This document shows, piece after piece, positions 36,335 to 45,836 of a stretch of DNA of 64,000 bases. The stretch's first letter is position 1. Each line of letters starts with the position of its first letter. Position numbers and translations under genes: made by a program. The stretch is taken from assembly GCA_900467685.1 (NCBI GenBank), contig UBQX01000006.1:248001-312000 (forward strand), written 5' to 3'. The notes beneath the pieces were generated by a model, which was not told where the DNA came from, ran no database searches, and saw only the letters and a program-made list of their open reading frames with translations. Source of the stretch: Hyphomicrobiales bacterium (lineage in GTDB: Bacteria > Pseudomonadota > Alphaproteobacteria > Rhizobiales > Rhizobiaceae).

Positions 36335-36964
36335 TTACTGCGGACCGTTCCTTCGCTCGATGTTCTCAAACCAGTATTCTATGGCCACTTGAATCATTGC
36401 GGTTGCGTGAAAGAAGGCGGCAATCAATTCGTCGAAGTCTTTATATTCATGGAGAGGATTTGTCGGGCCTATGAGAATTTCATAGTTATGCCCCGTGTCG
36501 TGCTTGGCACGGATAGATGCACGGATATGTCTATCTGAAAAATGTATGAGACCACTTGTGTTTCTATAAACATCCAATATCCATGGATTCTTCGGTGCCA
36601 GCTTCTCAATAAGGTATTTATCCTTCATAAGTTGCCAGTCAGCGGCCTTTATCCGGTCGATCTGCTTTCCTTCGAAAACTTCTTTAGCGAAAGTTTGCGG
36701 ATCCGAAACCCAATGGAGAGCATAAAGTCGAAGAACTGTGTCTAGTTGCAATCTCAATATTGCCAGGGCGACCAGTCCATTTTTATCAAGGACGCAAGCC
36801 TTAAATGCGCGTGATTGGGCAAGCGTCCGTCGCGCTACTCCGCATAGATATAGGAACGCGTATGTTGCGTTTCGATCAGACAGATTTTTCTCAAAAGTAT
36901 CGAGAAGTTCTCTCTCAATTCGTTCAATATGATCTAAGTCAGCAATCTGATCCGGGCTTCGCAT
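36335..36964 (-). CDS. Uncharacterised helical protein with an R-x6-H motif
   Basis: The 209-residue protein is predicted from composition to be almost wholly helical and is not recognised as a named family. A stretch with Tyr133, Arg134 and His141 (Y-R-N-T-S-G-L-I-H-F-S) has the R-x4-6-H spacing seen in HEPN-type RNases and related DUF5677-like proteins; this is a motif resemblance only. Base composition is more AT-rich than its neighbours, which suggests transfer. It starts five bases after the DUF2442 gene stop, so it is the third gene of an operon with the DUF4160 and DUF2442 genes. Confidence 0.65.
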   Translation of the reverse strand: MRSPDQIADLDHIERIERELLDTFEKNLSDRNATYAFLYLCGVARRTLAQSRAFKACVLDKNGLVALAILRLQLDTVLRLYALHWVSDPQTFAKEVFEGKQIDRIKAADWQLMKDKYLIEKLAPKNPWILDVYRNTSGLIHFSDRHIRASIRAKHDTGHNYEILIGPTNPLHEYKDFDELIAAFFHATAMIQVAIEYWFENIERRNGPQ

Positions 36965-36969
36965 ACGGA

Positions 36970-37413
36970 TTAGCTCACTCGCTTAGCCACGGTGGGAATG
37001 CTAACCCCCTTTCTCGGCCTCCCGCCCTTCGTCCCATTTTCCCGCGCCGCCGCCGCCTTCGCCGCGGACTTGCTCTGACCTGCCCGCCGCGCCAGTTCTT
37101 TCGTCATCCACTCCCGCGTTCCGAAAATTCCGGCGACCAAGGCGGGTACATAGAGGTCCACTTCGAGCGCGGGCCAATAGAGGTCCAAGCCTAAACCTTC
37201 GACTTCAATAGGGGCTAGGTCTTCAGCGCTCGCACCTTGCAGGTCCTGCACGAGATGCACGGGGAAGGCGTAGGTGCAGCCATTGACGAGATCGATGATC
37301 ACCCGTTTACTTTCGCGATCATAGCGGGCGGCTTGCGCGCGCATTTCCGTCTCCAGCACAGCGCGCCCGCGCGCCTCGGCGGCGTCAAATTCGCCATCAG
37401 TCGGTTTGCCCAT
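36970..37413 (-). CDS. DUF2442 protein, antitoxin-like partner
   Basis: The 147-residue protein has a DUF2442 core at about residues 20-85, seen in the R-V-I-I-D-L-x-N-G-x-x-Y-x-F-P stretch and L-D-L-Y-W-P-x-L-E-V-D-L-Y-V-P. A basic C-terminal tail (K-S-A-A-K, K-G-G-R-P-R-K-G) could bind DNA. DUF2442 genes often sit directly after DUF4160 genes, in what are thought to be toxin-antitoxin pairs. Here the start overlaps the DUF4160 gene by 17 bases. Confidence 0.78.
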   Translation of the reverse strand: MGKPTDGEFDAAEARGRAVLETEMRAQAARYDRESKRVIIDLVNGCTYAFPVHLVQDLQGASAEDLAPIEVEGLGLDLYWPALEVDLYVPALVAGIFGTREWMTKELARRAGQSKSAAKAAAARENGTKGGRPRKGVSIPTVAKRVS

Positions 37414-37645
37414 GAATACGCTCCCATTCCTGCAAAAAGTGACTACGGCGTGTTCTCACTTCTTCGACCAGCCGGCGAAGGTCCGAGCGCTTGATGCCGA
37501 TGGTCCAGACGACCTCGGGTTCGCCATTCGAGCCCAAAAGGTTGATCTTGGCTTGCCCCGGCCCGGTGATGTGAACATGCGCTGGTTCATGATCGGCGGT
37601 GTAGATCACGAACCGAAAGCCATGCGCGCGATGAACAACAATCAT
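37397..37645 (-). CDS. DUF4160 protein, toxin-like
   Basis: The protein of about 82 residues carries the DUF4160 signature: F-x-F-V-I-Y-x-x-D-H-E-P-A-H-V-H, followed by a basic segment. This His-rich motif is constant in the family, and such genes are usually paired with DUF2442 genes. Activity is unproven; toxicity is inference. The ATG at 37645 is preferred because an inverted repeat covers the upstream ATG at 37657. It is the first gene of the three-gene unit. Confidence 0.8.
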   Translation of the reverse strand: MIVVHRAHGFRFVIYTADHEPAHVHITGPGQAKINLLGSNGEPEVVWTIGIKRSDLRRLVEEVRTRRSHFLQEWERIHGQTD

Positions 37646-37650
37646 AAGAT

Positions 37651-37667
37651 AACCCATCCGTTGGGTT
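37651..37667. promoter_or_regulatory. Inverted repeat before the DUF4160-DUF2442 operon
   Basis: AACCCA and TGGGTT flank a 5-base spacer directly upstream of the DUF4160 start. The position suits an operator bound by the operon's own product, as in toxin-antitoxin units. Confidence 0.45.
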
Positions 37668-37863
37668 TTGCAAGAACGCGGCGGATATCATTGATTTCAG
37701 CTTAAAGTAGAAAACCCTACTTCGCAACGATACACGCGAAACCTCAGATGCGAGCTGCTTTGGGAAGCCGCGATCGCGCCTGCCCCAACCAAAGTTCTGT
37801 TGCACAACCGTCATCTGCGGCTCATATGGTTGGAATGATATTCTTCTGGGGAAGGGCGGACCC

Positions 37864-38559
37864 ATGAGCAGACTGCATTCGGAAAACCACCTCGTCTCAC
37901 GCATCGGATGGCTCCGCGCGGCAGTACTCGGCGCCAATGATGGCATCGTGTCGACTGCTAGCCTGATCATGGGGGTGGCATCCGCTTCCGGGGCACGTTC
38001 GGAAATTCTGGTAGCAGGCGTGGCCGGGCTCGTAGCGGGTGCAATGTCCATGGCCGCGGGCGAATATGTTTCCGTCAGTTCCCAATCCGATACGGAGAGC
38101 GCCGATCTGGCGCGCGAGCGCAAGGAACTGGAAACACAGCCGGGAGCAGAACTCGATGAGCTTGCCCAGATCTACGTCGCCCGCGGGCTGACCCCGGATC
38201 TGGCGGAACAGGTCGCCAGGCAACTGACGGCGCATGATGCTCTCGGTTCGCATGCCCGCGACGAACTCGGCATTGTCGAGCATCTGGCGGCGCGCCCCGT
38301 CGAGGCGGCACTGACCTCGGCGGCCACCTTTGCCGTGGGCGCGGCCATGCCGCTGCTGATGGTCTTCATCGCGCCGCAGGCCAGTCTTGTCTATGTCGTC
38401 GCGATCGCCTCGTTGCTCTTCCTCGCGCTTCTGGGGGCCGTCGGGGCCAAGGCGGGCGGCGCCGATATCGTCAAGGCGACCGCACGCGTGACCTTCTGGG
38501 GTGCGCTGGCCATGGCGCTGACAGCGGGAATCGGCAAGGTGGTCGGTGTCGCCGTCTGA
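37864..38559 (+). CDS. VIT1/CCC1-family transporter
   Basis: The 231-residue protein begins with an amphipathic helix and contains L-G-A-N-D-G-I-V-S-T-A-S-L-I-M-G-V and A-G-A-M-S-M-A-A-G-E-Y-V-S-V, the defining motifs of VIT family Fe2+/Mn2+ transporters. Five membrane segments are visible, with the metal-binding charged segment between the second and third. It probably moves iron or manganese out of the cytoplasm. The next gene on the same strand, 142 bases on, is a metal ATPase, so a joint role in metal balance is plausible. Confidence 0.88.
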   Translation: MSRLHSENHLVSRIGWLRAAVLGANDGIVSTASLIMGVASASGARSEILVAGVAGLVAGAMSMAAGEYVSVSSQSDTESADLARERKELETQPGAELDELAQIYVARGLTPDLAEQVARQLTAHDALGSHARDELGIVEHLAARPVEAALTSAATFAVGAAMPLLMVFIAPQASLVYVVAIASLLFLALLGAVGAKAGGADIVKATARVTFWGALAMALTAGIGKVVGVAV

Positions 38560-38701
38560 TCGGCTGAGCGAGGATTGCCTCCTGCTCTGGGGGCCGGCAA
38601 CGGTTCCGACCCCTGTTTGATCCAGGACAATGCCTCCGGCTGCCCGATCTCCAGAGTGATGACGGCCCTTGCTTCGGGCCATGCCTCTGGAGGGGGCGGG
38701 A

Positions 38702-40546
38702 ATGGACCATACCAACGAAGATCGTGTGAAGATCGCCCTGTTGGCTGTTGCGGCCGCCGGGCTGGTGCTCGGGCTTGTGCTGCATGTTTCGGGTCAAGCG
38801 GCCATCGCGCAGCTTCTCTGGACCATTGCCACCATTCCGGTCCTCGTTGCGCTGCTGGTGCAGATCATCCGCAGCCTCTTTCAGGGCGAACTCGGGCTCG
38901 ACATCGTCGCTGCACTCTCGATGAGCGCGGCACTCGCCTTTGGAGAGGCGCTGGCGGCTGTCATCGTCGCGCTGATGTACACGGGCGGCTCGTTTCTCGA
39001 GAGCTTTGCCGAGGGGCGGGCGCGGCGCGAGATGCACGCGCTCCTGTCGCGCGTTCCGAGAATGGCGACGCGCTATGTCGACGGCGGACTCAAGGAAGTT
39101 TCCGTTGACGATGTCCTGCCGGGCGATCTGCTGCTGATCCGGCAGGGCGACGTCGTGCCCGTCGATGGCGCCGTTGCCTCGCCGCATGCGGTGCTGAACA
39201 TGTCGGCGCTCACCGGCGAATCTATGCCGGTGCCCGCGTCTCGGGACGATGCGGTCCTCAGCGGCGCGACCAATGCCGGCGATGCCTTCGACCTGCTGGC
39301 GACTCGCGAGGCGCGTGACAGCACCTATGCCGGCATCGTCCGCCTGGTGGAGAATGCACAGGCCTCGAAGGCGCCGATGTCGCGGCTGGCCGACCGCTGG
39401 TCCGTTGGCTTCCTCGTTCTTACGCTGTTGATCGCAGGTGCCGCGTGGTGGCTCACCGGCGATCCAATCCGCGCCGTGGCGGTGCTTGTCGTGGCAACGC
39501 CCTGTCCCCTGATCCTTGCAGTCCCTGTTGCTCTTGTCGCGGGTCTCTCCCGCGCCGCGCATTTCGGCGTGCTCATCAAAGGCGCGCGACCGTTGGAAAA
39601 CATGGCGCGCATCCAGTCGATCATCCTGGACAAGACAGGCACGTTGACGGATGGCCGGCCGCAGATCGCTTCAGTCCTTTGCGCGCAAGGCCAGACGGAG
39701 GATGAGATCGTGCGACTGGCGGCCTCGCTCGATCAGGCGTCGAAACATCCGATCGCGCAGGCCATCGTGACTGCGGCGCGCCTGCGCGGTCTTGACCTTG
39801 TGCTTCCCGCCGATACGCGGGAATTTCCGGGCGAGGGTGTGAGCGGCATTGTTGACGGGCGGCCTGTTGTGGTCGGCGGCCATGGTTTCGTGGCCAGGCA
39901 TGCCGCGACCGCCCGCCTGCCGCTTCCCGTGGCGGAGGCTGGCTCCGTGATTGTTGCCGTCGCCGTGGCAGGCCAGATTGCCGGTTATATCGTGATGGCC
40001 GATCCCGTGCGCGAGGAGGTGGCCGAGATGCTTACCGGGTTGCGGCGCGAAGGCGTGCAGCGCATCCTGCTGGCGACCGGCGACCGTGCGGCCGTCGCGG
40101 AACGCATTGCCGGCGGCCTCGGCCTCGACGGCATTCATTCCGGACTGACGCCGGACCAGAAGGTGCTGGTGGTGCTCACCGAGCGCAAAAACGGTGCGGT
40201 GATGATGGTGGGCGATGGTGTCAACGATGCGCCGGCGCTGGCGGCGGCCGATGTCGGCGTCGCCATGGGCGCGCGGGGCGCTGCCGCCTCGGCGGAGACG
40301 GCGGATGTGGTGCTTCTGGTCGACAGGATCGAGCGACTGCGTTCGGGCATCGAAATCGCCCGGCGCTCGCGCCGCATTGCGATGGAAAGCGTGGTGGTCG
40401 GGATCGGGCTGTCGGTGCTGGCCATGATCGCCGCGGCCTTCGGCTATCTGGAGCCGGTTGAAGGTGCTCTGCTGCAGGAGGCCATCGACGTCACGGTCAT
40501 CCTGAATGCACTGCGCGCGCTCCGCATTACGCCATCGGTCGCCTGA
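38702..40546 (+). CDS. Heavy-metal P1B-type ATPase
   Basis: This metal-exporting ATPase of about 614 residues has the phosphorylation site D-K-T-G-T-L-T, the actuator loop T-G-E-S, the S-K-H-P motif of the nucleotide domain and G-D-G-V-N-D-A-P. The intramembrane metal site reads A-T-P-C-P-L, a TPC type rather than the CPC of copper or zinc pumps. There is no N-terminal HMA metal-binding domain. TPC-type pumps have been linked to nickel, cobalt or iron; the metal here cannot be named with certainty. The ATG at 38702 has GGAGGGGG upstream; the frame opens at 38669. It ends three bases from the convergent rsmA. Confidence 0.9.
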   Translation: MDHTNEDRVKIALLAVAAAGLVLGLVLHVSGQAAIAQLLWTIATIPVLVALLVQIIRSLFQGELGLDIVAALSMSAALAFGEALAAVIVALMYTGGSFLESFAEGRARREMHALLSRVPRMATRYVDGGLKEVSVDDVLPGDLLLIRQGDVVPVDGAVASPHAVLNMSALTGESMPVPASRDDAVLSGATNAGDAFDLLATREARDSTYAGIVRLVENAQASKAPMSRLADRWSVGFLVLTLLIAGAAWWLTGDPIRAVAVLVVATPCPLILAVPVALVAGLSRAAHFGVLIKGARPLENMARIQSIILDKTGTLTDGRPQIASVLCAQGQTEDEIVRLAASLDQASKHPIAQAIVTAARLRGLDLVLPADTREFPGEGVSGIVDGRPVVVGGHGFVARHAATARLPLPVAEAGSVIVAVAVAGQIAGYIVMADPVREEVAEMLTGLRREGVQRILLATGDRAAVAERIAGGLGLDGIHSGLTPDQKVLVVLTERKNGAVMMVGDGVNDAPALAAADVGVAMGARGAAASAETADVVLLVDRIERLRSGIEIARRSRRIAMESVVVGIGLSVLAMIAAAFGYLEPVEGALLQEAIDVTVILNALRALRITPSVA

Positions 40547-40549
40547 GCG

Positions 40550-41380
40550 TCAGACCAGATTGGCCAGCCGGCAGAACTCCTCGACGGACAGCGTTTCCGC
40601 CCGCCGCTGCGGGTCAATGCCGGCCTTGACCAGCAGAGCCTCACCGCCAAGGCTCTTCAGGCTCTGGCGCAGCATCTTGCGGCGCTGTCCGAAGGCGGCC
40701 TCGGTGACGCTGCCGAGTTTCTTCGCATCGCAATCGATGGGGTTTTCGCGCGGTGTGAGATGGACGACGGTCGACGTAACCTTCGGCGGCGGCGAGAAGG
40801 CCTGCGGTGGCACGTCGAATTCCATATGAGCCCGTGTGCGCCAGCCCGCCAGAACCGCAAGCCGGCCGTAGTGGTCGTCATCGGGGCCGGCGGTAATGCG
40901 TTCTCCGACTTCCTTCTGGAACATCAGCGTCAGCGATTGCCAGAAGGGCGGCCAGACCGGCGGCAGGAGCCAGTTGAGAAGCAATTGCGTGCCGACATTA
41001 TAGGGCAGGTTGGCTATGATCGCGACGGGGCCGTCCTTGGGTGCAAGGCTGGCGAAATCCGTCTTCAGCGCATCGCCGCTGATGACCTCCAGCTTGCCGG
41101 GATAATGCGCGGAAATCTCGGCCAGCGCCGGCAGGCAGCGGTCGTCGCGCTCAACCGCGATGACCTTCTTCGCATTCAGCGACAGGATCGCGCGCGTCAG
41201 GCCGCCGGGCCCCGGGCCGACCTCGAACACGGTCACGTCGTCCAGCTTGCCCGCGGTACGGGCGATCTTTTGCGTCAGGTTCAGGTCGAAAAGGAAGTTC
41301 TGCCCGAGCGATTTCTTCGCATCCAGCCCATGCGCGGCAATGACATCGGAGAGTTTCGGCAGTCCGTCGATGGTTGCCAT
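40550..41380 (-). CDS. rsmA: 16S rRNA (adenine1518/1519-N6)-dimethyltransferase
   Basis: RsmA (KsgA) dimethylates two adenines near the 3' end of 16S rRNA late in 30S assembly. The 276-residue protein has K-S-L-G-Q-N-F-L, the SAM-binding motif [12 protein letters not shown], and the catalytic N-L-P-Y-N-V. It starts one base after the pdxA stop codon, so translation is coupled. It is the last gene of the lptF-to-rsmA operon. Confidence 0.97.
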   Translation of the reverse strand: MATIDGLPKLSDVIAAHGLDAKKSLGQNFLFDLNLTQKIARTAGKLDDVTVFEVGPGPGGLTRAILSLNAKKVIAVERDDRCLPALAEISAHYPGKLEVISGDALKTDFASLAPKDGPVAIIANLPYNVGTQLLLNWLLPPVWPPFWQSLTLMFQKEVGERITAGPDDDHYGRLAVLAGWRTRAHMEFDVPPQAFSPPPKVTSTVVHLTPRENPIDCDAKKLGSVTEAAFGQRRKMLRQSLKSLGGEALLVKAGIDPQRRAETLSVEEFCRLANLV

Positions 41381-41381
41381 G

Positions 41382-42413
41382 TCATGCTGCCTTTTCGGCC
41401 ATGTCTGCGGCCATTTTCAATGCGGCGATCAGGCTGTCCGGCTTCGCCTTGCCCGTGCCGGCGATGGAAAAGGCCGTGCCGTGATCGGGCGAGGTGCGGA
41501 TGAAGGGCAGGCCCAGGGTGACGTTCACGCCGTCATCGAAGGCCAGCGTCTTGGCCGGGATCAGCGCCTGGTCATGATACATGCAGATCGCAACGTCATA
41601 GGTCGCGCGTGCGGCGGCGTGGAACATCGTGTCGGCGGGCAGGGGGCCGAAGGCGTCGATGCCTTCCGCGCGCAGCCGCTCGATCGCGGGGCGTACGATG
41701 GCATCGTCTTCCTTCCCCAAAGCCCCGCCTTCCCCCGCATGCGGGTTGAGGCCGGAGACCGCAAGCCTCGGGGCCTGGATGCCGAAGCGCGCCGTCAGGT
41801 CGTGGGAGGCGATGCGTGCCGTCTTGACGATCAGGTCCTCGGTCAGTTCCTCGGCAATCTTGATCAGCGGGATGTGGATCGTCACCGGCACGGTGCGCAA
41901 CTGGGGGCTTGCTATCATCATAACCGGAAGCGGGACCTTGCCATCTACTCCAGTTGCGAGATCGGCAAGATATTCCGTATGCCCCGGAAACCGGAAGCCG
42001 GCCGTATAGAGAACTGACTTCGCGATCGGGCAGGTGACGACCGCACGGGTGCGACCAGCCTGCGTCTCCTCCACCGCGCGACGGATTGCCTCGATTGTGG
42101 AGGCTGCATTCGCGCTGTCCGGCGTGCCCGCAGTGACGGGCGCGTTACCGGGTATGGAGAGGATGGGGAGGGCGCTGTCGAAGACGGAAGCCGCCGTATC
42201 GGGTGTCGCTTCGGTGATCGCAACGTCGAGACCGAGCATTGTGGCGCGGGCCGAGAGCGCGTCGCGGTCGCCGAGGTACAGGAAGGGCGCAATGCCATGC
42301 TCACGCCGACGGCTCCAGGCCATCAGCGCAATGTCAGGTCCGATGCCGGCAGGATCGCCCTGGCTGAGCGCAAGAGGTTTTTGCCTCGGCATCGCTCCGC
42401 CCTTGCCCGTCAC
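41382..42413 (-). CDS. pdxA: 4-hydroxythreonine-4-phosphate dehydrogenase
   Basis: PdxA oxidises 4-phosphohydroxy-L-threonine in pyridoxal phosphate synthesis. The 343-residue protein has G-D-P-A-G-I-G-P-D near the N-terminus, the metal-binding [10 protein letters not shown] segment, and Y-H-D-Q-A-L-I-P with [11 protein letters not shown] at 42413 overlaps the surA stop codon by four bases (GTGA), which supports that start; ATG at 42392 is an alternative. Confidence 0.95.
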   Translation of the reverse strand: MTGKGGAMPRQKPLALSQGDPAGIGPDIALMAWSRRREHGIAPFLYLGDRDALSARATMLGLDVAITEATPDTAASVFDSALPILSIPGNAPVTAGTPDSANAASTIEAIRRAVEETQAGRTRAVVTCPIAKSVLYTAGFRFPGHTEYLADLATGVDGKVPLPVMMIASPQLRTVPVTIHIPLIKIAEELTEDLIVKTARIASHDLTARFGIQAPRLAVSGLNPHAGEGGALGKEDDAIVRPAIERLRAEGIDAFGPLPADTMFHAAARATYDVAICMYHDQALIPAKTLAFDDGVNVTLGLPFIRTSPDHGTAFSIAGTGKAKPDSLIAALKMAADMAEKAA

Positions 42414-43363
42414 TTCAGGACGACGTTGGCTTTGGCGCGAAGCTCTTCCAGATACTTCTTTGCGTTGGGATCGACCTCGTTCTGCTTGCCGGGCTTCTTT
42501 AGGTCTTCTTCACGGAAGACGGCCGCCGCAGCCGCGTCGTCGCTGACTTCGCGCTTGGAGCAGATGGCAATGAATTCGACGCCGCGGGGTGTCAGTTGGG
42601 TCGTCGTGGTGCCGCCCATCGGAGCTTTCTTAATGGGCTCCTTCCAGTTGTCCGGCAGCTCGGGCTCGAGGAAGCGGCCGAGATCCTTCACAGAGACGTC
42701 ACGCATGGTTGCAGCAAACGCAAGCGCCTGGTCGCAGCCGGGGAACTTCTTGCGCGACGCTTCTGCCTCGGCCTTCCGCTTGCCGGCGATCCCCTTCTTG
42801 TTTTCCGGGACGACGAAGATGATCTGCTTGAGGATATACTCGTTGACCTTCGGCCGGTTGGCGCCGCTCTTGGCGATGCGTGCGCCGATATCGCCGGCGG
42901 TCATCTTGTTGCTGTCGCCGAAGCGGGCCTGCACCGCACGCGGCCAGCTCATGGAGATGGCGATGAACGACTTGAAATGGTCTACCGTTACGCCGGACTG
43001 CTTCATGATATTGTTGAGCTGGTCGAGCGAGAGCTTGTTGTTGGCGGCAAAGCGGGCATAGGCCGCGTCCACTTCCTCGTTGCTGACAGAGGTGCCAGAG
43101 GACAGGACGCCGATACGTTCGATGGCTTCGTCGACAAGCTGTTGCTTGGCAACGCTGCTCAGGTTGCCCTTGGCACGCTGCAGCCTCAGAAAGTTCACAC
43201 GCTTGGCAACGTCGCCGCTGGTGATCGGCGTTCCGTTGACCACCGCGACAACCTCCGTGCCTGCCGCCCGCGCCACCATCATTTCAGGCGCGACTGCCGG
43301 TGCAATCACGGTCATTCCAAAGGAGATCGAAAGCGCGGCGACGGCCGCCTTGAAGCTCAACAT
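42410..43363 (-). CDS. SurA-like periplasmic chaperone
   Basis: The protein of about 317 residues has a signal peptide at residues 1-34 and a SurA N-terminal domain ([11 protein letters not shown]-x-G-D-V). A C-terminal region around residues 160-300 resembles a degenerate parvulin domain. SurA helps outer-membrane proteins, LptD among them, cross the periplasm. The parvulin isomerase motifs are not clear, so it probably works as a chaperone only. The ATG at 43363 has AAGGA upstream. It lies between lptD and pdxA. Confidence 0.85.
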   Translation of the reverse strand: MLSFKAAVAALSISFGMTVIAPAVAPEMMVARAAGTEVVAVVNGTPITSGDVAKRVNFLRLQRAKGNLSSVAKQQLVDEAIERIGVLSSGTSVSNEEVDAAYARFAANNKLSLDQLNNIMKQSGVTVDHFKSFIAISMSWPRAVQARFGDSNKMTAGDIGARIAKSGANRPKVNEYILKQIIFVVPENKKGIAGKRKAEAEASRKKFPGCDQALAFAATMRDVSVKDLGRFLEPELPDNWKEPIKKAPMGGTTTTQLTPRGVEFIAICSKREVSDDAAAAAVFREEDLKKPGKQNEVDPNAKKYLEELRAKANVVLK

Positions 43364-43496
43364 TTCAAAATTCCTTCCAGGGCAAGTCACAACTCACCAA
43401 TGACTTGGCGCTGCATAACATGATGCTGCAAGCCATTCAAACTGCTGCAGTGGATAGTTTGAATTTTAGGCGAAGTCGCGGCACGCAGGCCGCGCT

Positions 43497-45836
43497 TTAG
43501 AAGGATGAGCTTGCCGCGTCACCGACCCGAACGTCGCCGAGCGTACGGAATGACAACCGCGCACCGATAGCCCAGTCGCTGGCCACATTGTTCGTCGTAT
43601 CACGCGTCGATGTGAAGCCGATGGCGAAAATCGTGCATTCATCTTCGTAGCTGAGGCCGATGGTGCTGGAATTCAGCAACTTCTTCCGAAGGTCATAGTT
43701 TACCGTGCCGTAAACCTTCCAGTAGTCCTTGAACTTCAGGCTATTGGTCAGGATGATCTGTTCACCCCTATCCGGCGACCCATATTCCGGCTGCGGCGCC
43801 AGACGCGAATATGTCGCCGACACACTATAGGTCTTCGACGAGAAGCTCAGTGTTGAATCGAGACGGGCAACCTGGAAGTTCTCCTTCTTCAGGCGCAGGC
43901 TTTCCGTCAGACCGAGGCCGAACGGTGTCTGAACATTGACCATCCCGACATAGTCCGAAGCCTTCTTGTCAAGACCGGAATTCCAGCCGGCATAGACGAG
44001 GTCTGTCTGCGCGAAAGAATTGCGCCCGGCAACCTGGAAGGACTGTCCTGCAATCGCATTGACAGAATAGCCGCTGTCGAACGTGCCCTTGTATCGAATA
44101 CCAAGGTTGGCGCGCGTGCCGCCTTCGATCCGGTCGTAACCAGAGAACTTGTCGCGATCGAAGAGGTTGGTCGCGTCGAAGACGAAACTCTGGGCATCCT
44201 CGTTCGGCAGGCGCCCCGCCATCTGCTCGTCAGGGCGAACGAAAATCTGTCCAACCGGCTCGATGACGTGCTGGCTGCCGGGCATTGTGATCAGGAACGG
44301 ATAGCTGACCTCCGTGCCTGCCGTAATCATCGACCGCGTTGTTCCTACACCGGAGTAGAAACTGCCCGCATATGTGTAGGTTGGGCTCGACGGTGCTTTC
44401 ATGCCGAGCTGGAACGCATCCGCGCGAGCTGCCAGGACGGGAGTGACGACGAGACCGCCATCACTGACGAAACGCCGACGCCATTGCGTGTCGACACTGA
44501 GACGGCTGGTTTCTCCGCGCACGCCCGGAAAACGCGTCGTCGTTCCTGCCGTGTAGGCAGCAAGCCCGCGATGGGTCAGGTTTGTGAAGTTGAGGTCATA
44601 GCTCAACTCCCCGCCCGCGACCGGCTTGTCGACGACGGCATTGTAGTCGAGAACCGGGTGGACGAATGCCTGCTGATATTCCGCCGTGTTCTTCGGATCC
44701 GCGTCCTGAACGTCGAAATAGTAGGATCTGACGTCGAAATAGTTCCGCTTGCCGAGACCTGTGAGATAAACCTGGTTCACAAAGGTTGAACTGTTCAACC
44801 CCTTCAGACTGTACGTCCGCGAGAAATTGTTGTCCGTTTGAGCCATTACATCCCAGCCGAAGGTCCAGCGGGGATTGATCTGGAAGGAGCCTGTGCTGCG
44901 GATCATGCCCCGCTGCGTTCTCAACGAATCGCTTGTTCCTGCCGCAAACGCAGAGCGCTTCATCTGGCTGATGCCAGCCATCTGCAGTGTATGCGAGCCA
45001 TGGTCGAACCGTTGCCTGAGTTCACCGGACAGCAGGAGGCCCTGAGTCGAATAAACGGTCGGGCTGAACGTGAAGTCCGTGCTCGGATTGATCACGTAGT
45101 AATAGGGGATCGTAGCACCGAAGCCGAGATTCTGTGCCGAACTGAAGGTCGGGAACAGAAAGCCCGACTTACGCTTCACGGTATGGTCCGGAACCTCGAT
45201 GAACGGCAGGTAAGCGATCGGCATGCCGAAGAGTTCAAGCCGCGTACCTTCCAGGCGAACGGTATGCGTTTCGCCATTCTCGATCACCTTGCGAGCCTTG
45301 ACCTGCCACAATGGCGCTTTTTCCGGCTGATCCGCGCAGGGTTTGCAGGCCGTGTAGACGCCATTTTGCAGAACGAACACGGTCGAATTGACCCGCTGTC
45401 CACTTTCCGCGGCAATATGCGTATCGTCGGTGGTCTCTATTCGCAGCGAATTGATGAAACCCTGACCGAAATCGTCTGTGACGTCCATCTTGTCGGCATA
45501 GATCTTGTTGCCGTCGGGCTCAACGACTTCAATCTTGCCGGTCGCGATCAACCGGCCTGACCCCTGATCGTAGGTCACGTTGTCTGCGACGAGCTTGTGG
45601 CCCTTGTAGTTGATCTTTACCGCGCCGGTGGCCGTGACCTTCTTGTTGTCTCGGTCGTACACAAGCTGGTTGGACGATAGATAGAGCTTGGCGTTGTCGT
45701 CAGCCTGCTGGTCGGGCAGGGGCAGGACATCCTGCGCAAAGGAGGAACCCATGGCGGCAAAAAATGCGCATGCGGCCACACCTGCGAGCAACGCAGTTCT
45801 CACGGTCGAAACGATCGCGCCATTCATTACAGCCAC
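43497..45836 (-). CDS. lptD: LPS-assembly protein LptD
   Basis: LptD is the outer-membrane beta-barrel that inserts lipopolysaccharide into the outer leaflet. The 779-residue protein has a signal peptide to about residue 35, an OstA-like periplasmic domain (about 50-160) and a barrel of about 560 residues. The pair Cys164 and Cys167 and a lone Cys in D-E-C-T-I-F-A near the C-terminus could form the disulphides that LptD needs. GTG at 45836 overlaps the lptG stop as TAGTG; ATG three codons later (45827) is also possible. LptE is not in the window. Confidence 0.95.
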   Translation of the reverse strand: MAVMNGAIVSTVRTALLAGVAACAFFAAMGSSFAQDVLPLPDQQADDNAKLYLSSNQLVYDRDNKKVTATGAVKINYKGHKLVADNVTYDQGSGRLIATGKIEVVEPDGNKIYADKMDVTDDFGQGFINSLRIETTDDTHIAAESGQRVNSTVFVLQNGVYTACKPCADQPEKAPLWQVKARKVIENGETHTVRLEGTRLELFGMPIAYLPFIEVPDHTVKRKSGFLFPTFSSAQNLGFGATIPYYYVINPSTDFTFSPTVYSTQGLLLSGELRQRFDHGSHTLQMAGISQMKRSAFAAGTSDSLRTQRGMIRSTGSFQINPRWTFGWDVMAQTDNNFSRTYSLKGLNSSTFVNQVYLTGLGKRNYFDVRSYYFDVQDADPKNTAEYQQAFVHPVLDYNAVVDKPVAGGELSYDLNFTNLTHRGLAAYTAGTTTRFPGVRGETSRLSVDTQWRRRFVSDGGLVVTPVLAARADAFQLGMKAPSSPTYTYAGSFYSGVGTTRSMITAGTEVSYPFLITMPGSQHVIEPVGQIFVRPDEQMAGRLPNEDAQSFVFDATNLFDRDKFSGYDRIEGGTRANLGIRYKGTFDSGYSVNAIAGQSFQVAGRNSFAQTDLVYAGWNSGLDKKASDYVGMVNVQTPFGLGLTESLRLKKENFQVARLDSTLSFSSKTYSVSATYSRLAPQPEYGSPDRGEQIILTNSLKFKDYWKVYGTVNYDLRKKLLNSSTIGLSYEDECTIFAIGFTSTRDTTNNVASDWAIGARLSFRTLGDVRVGDAASSSF

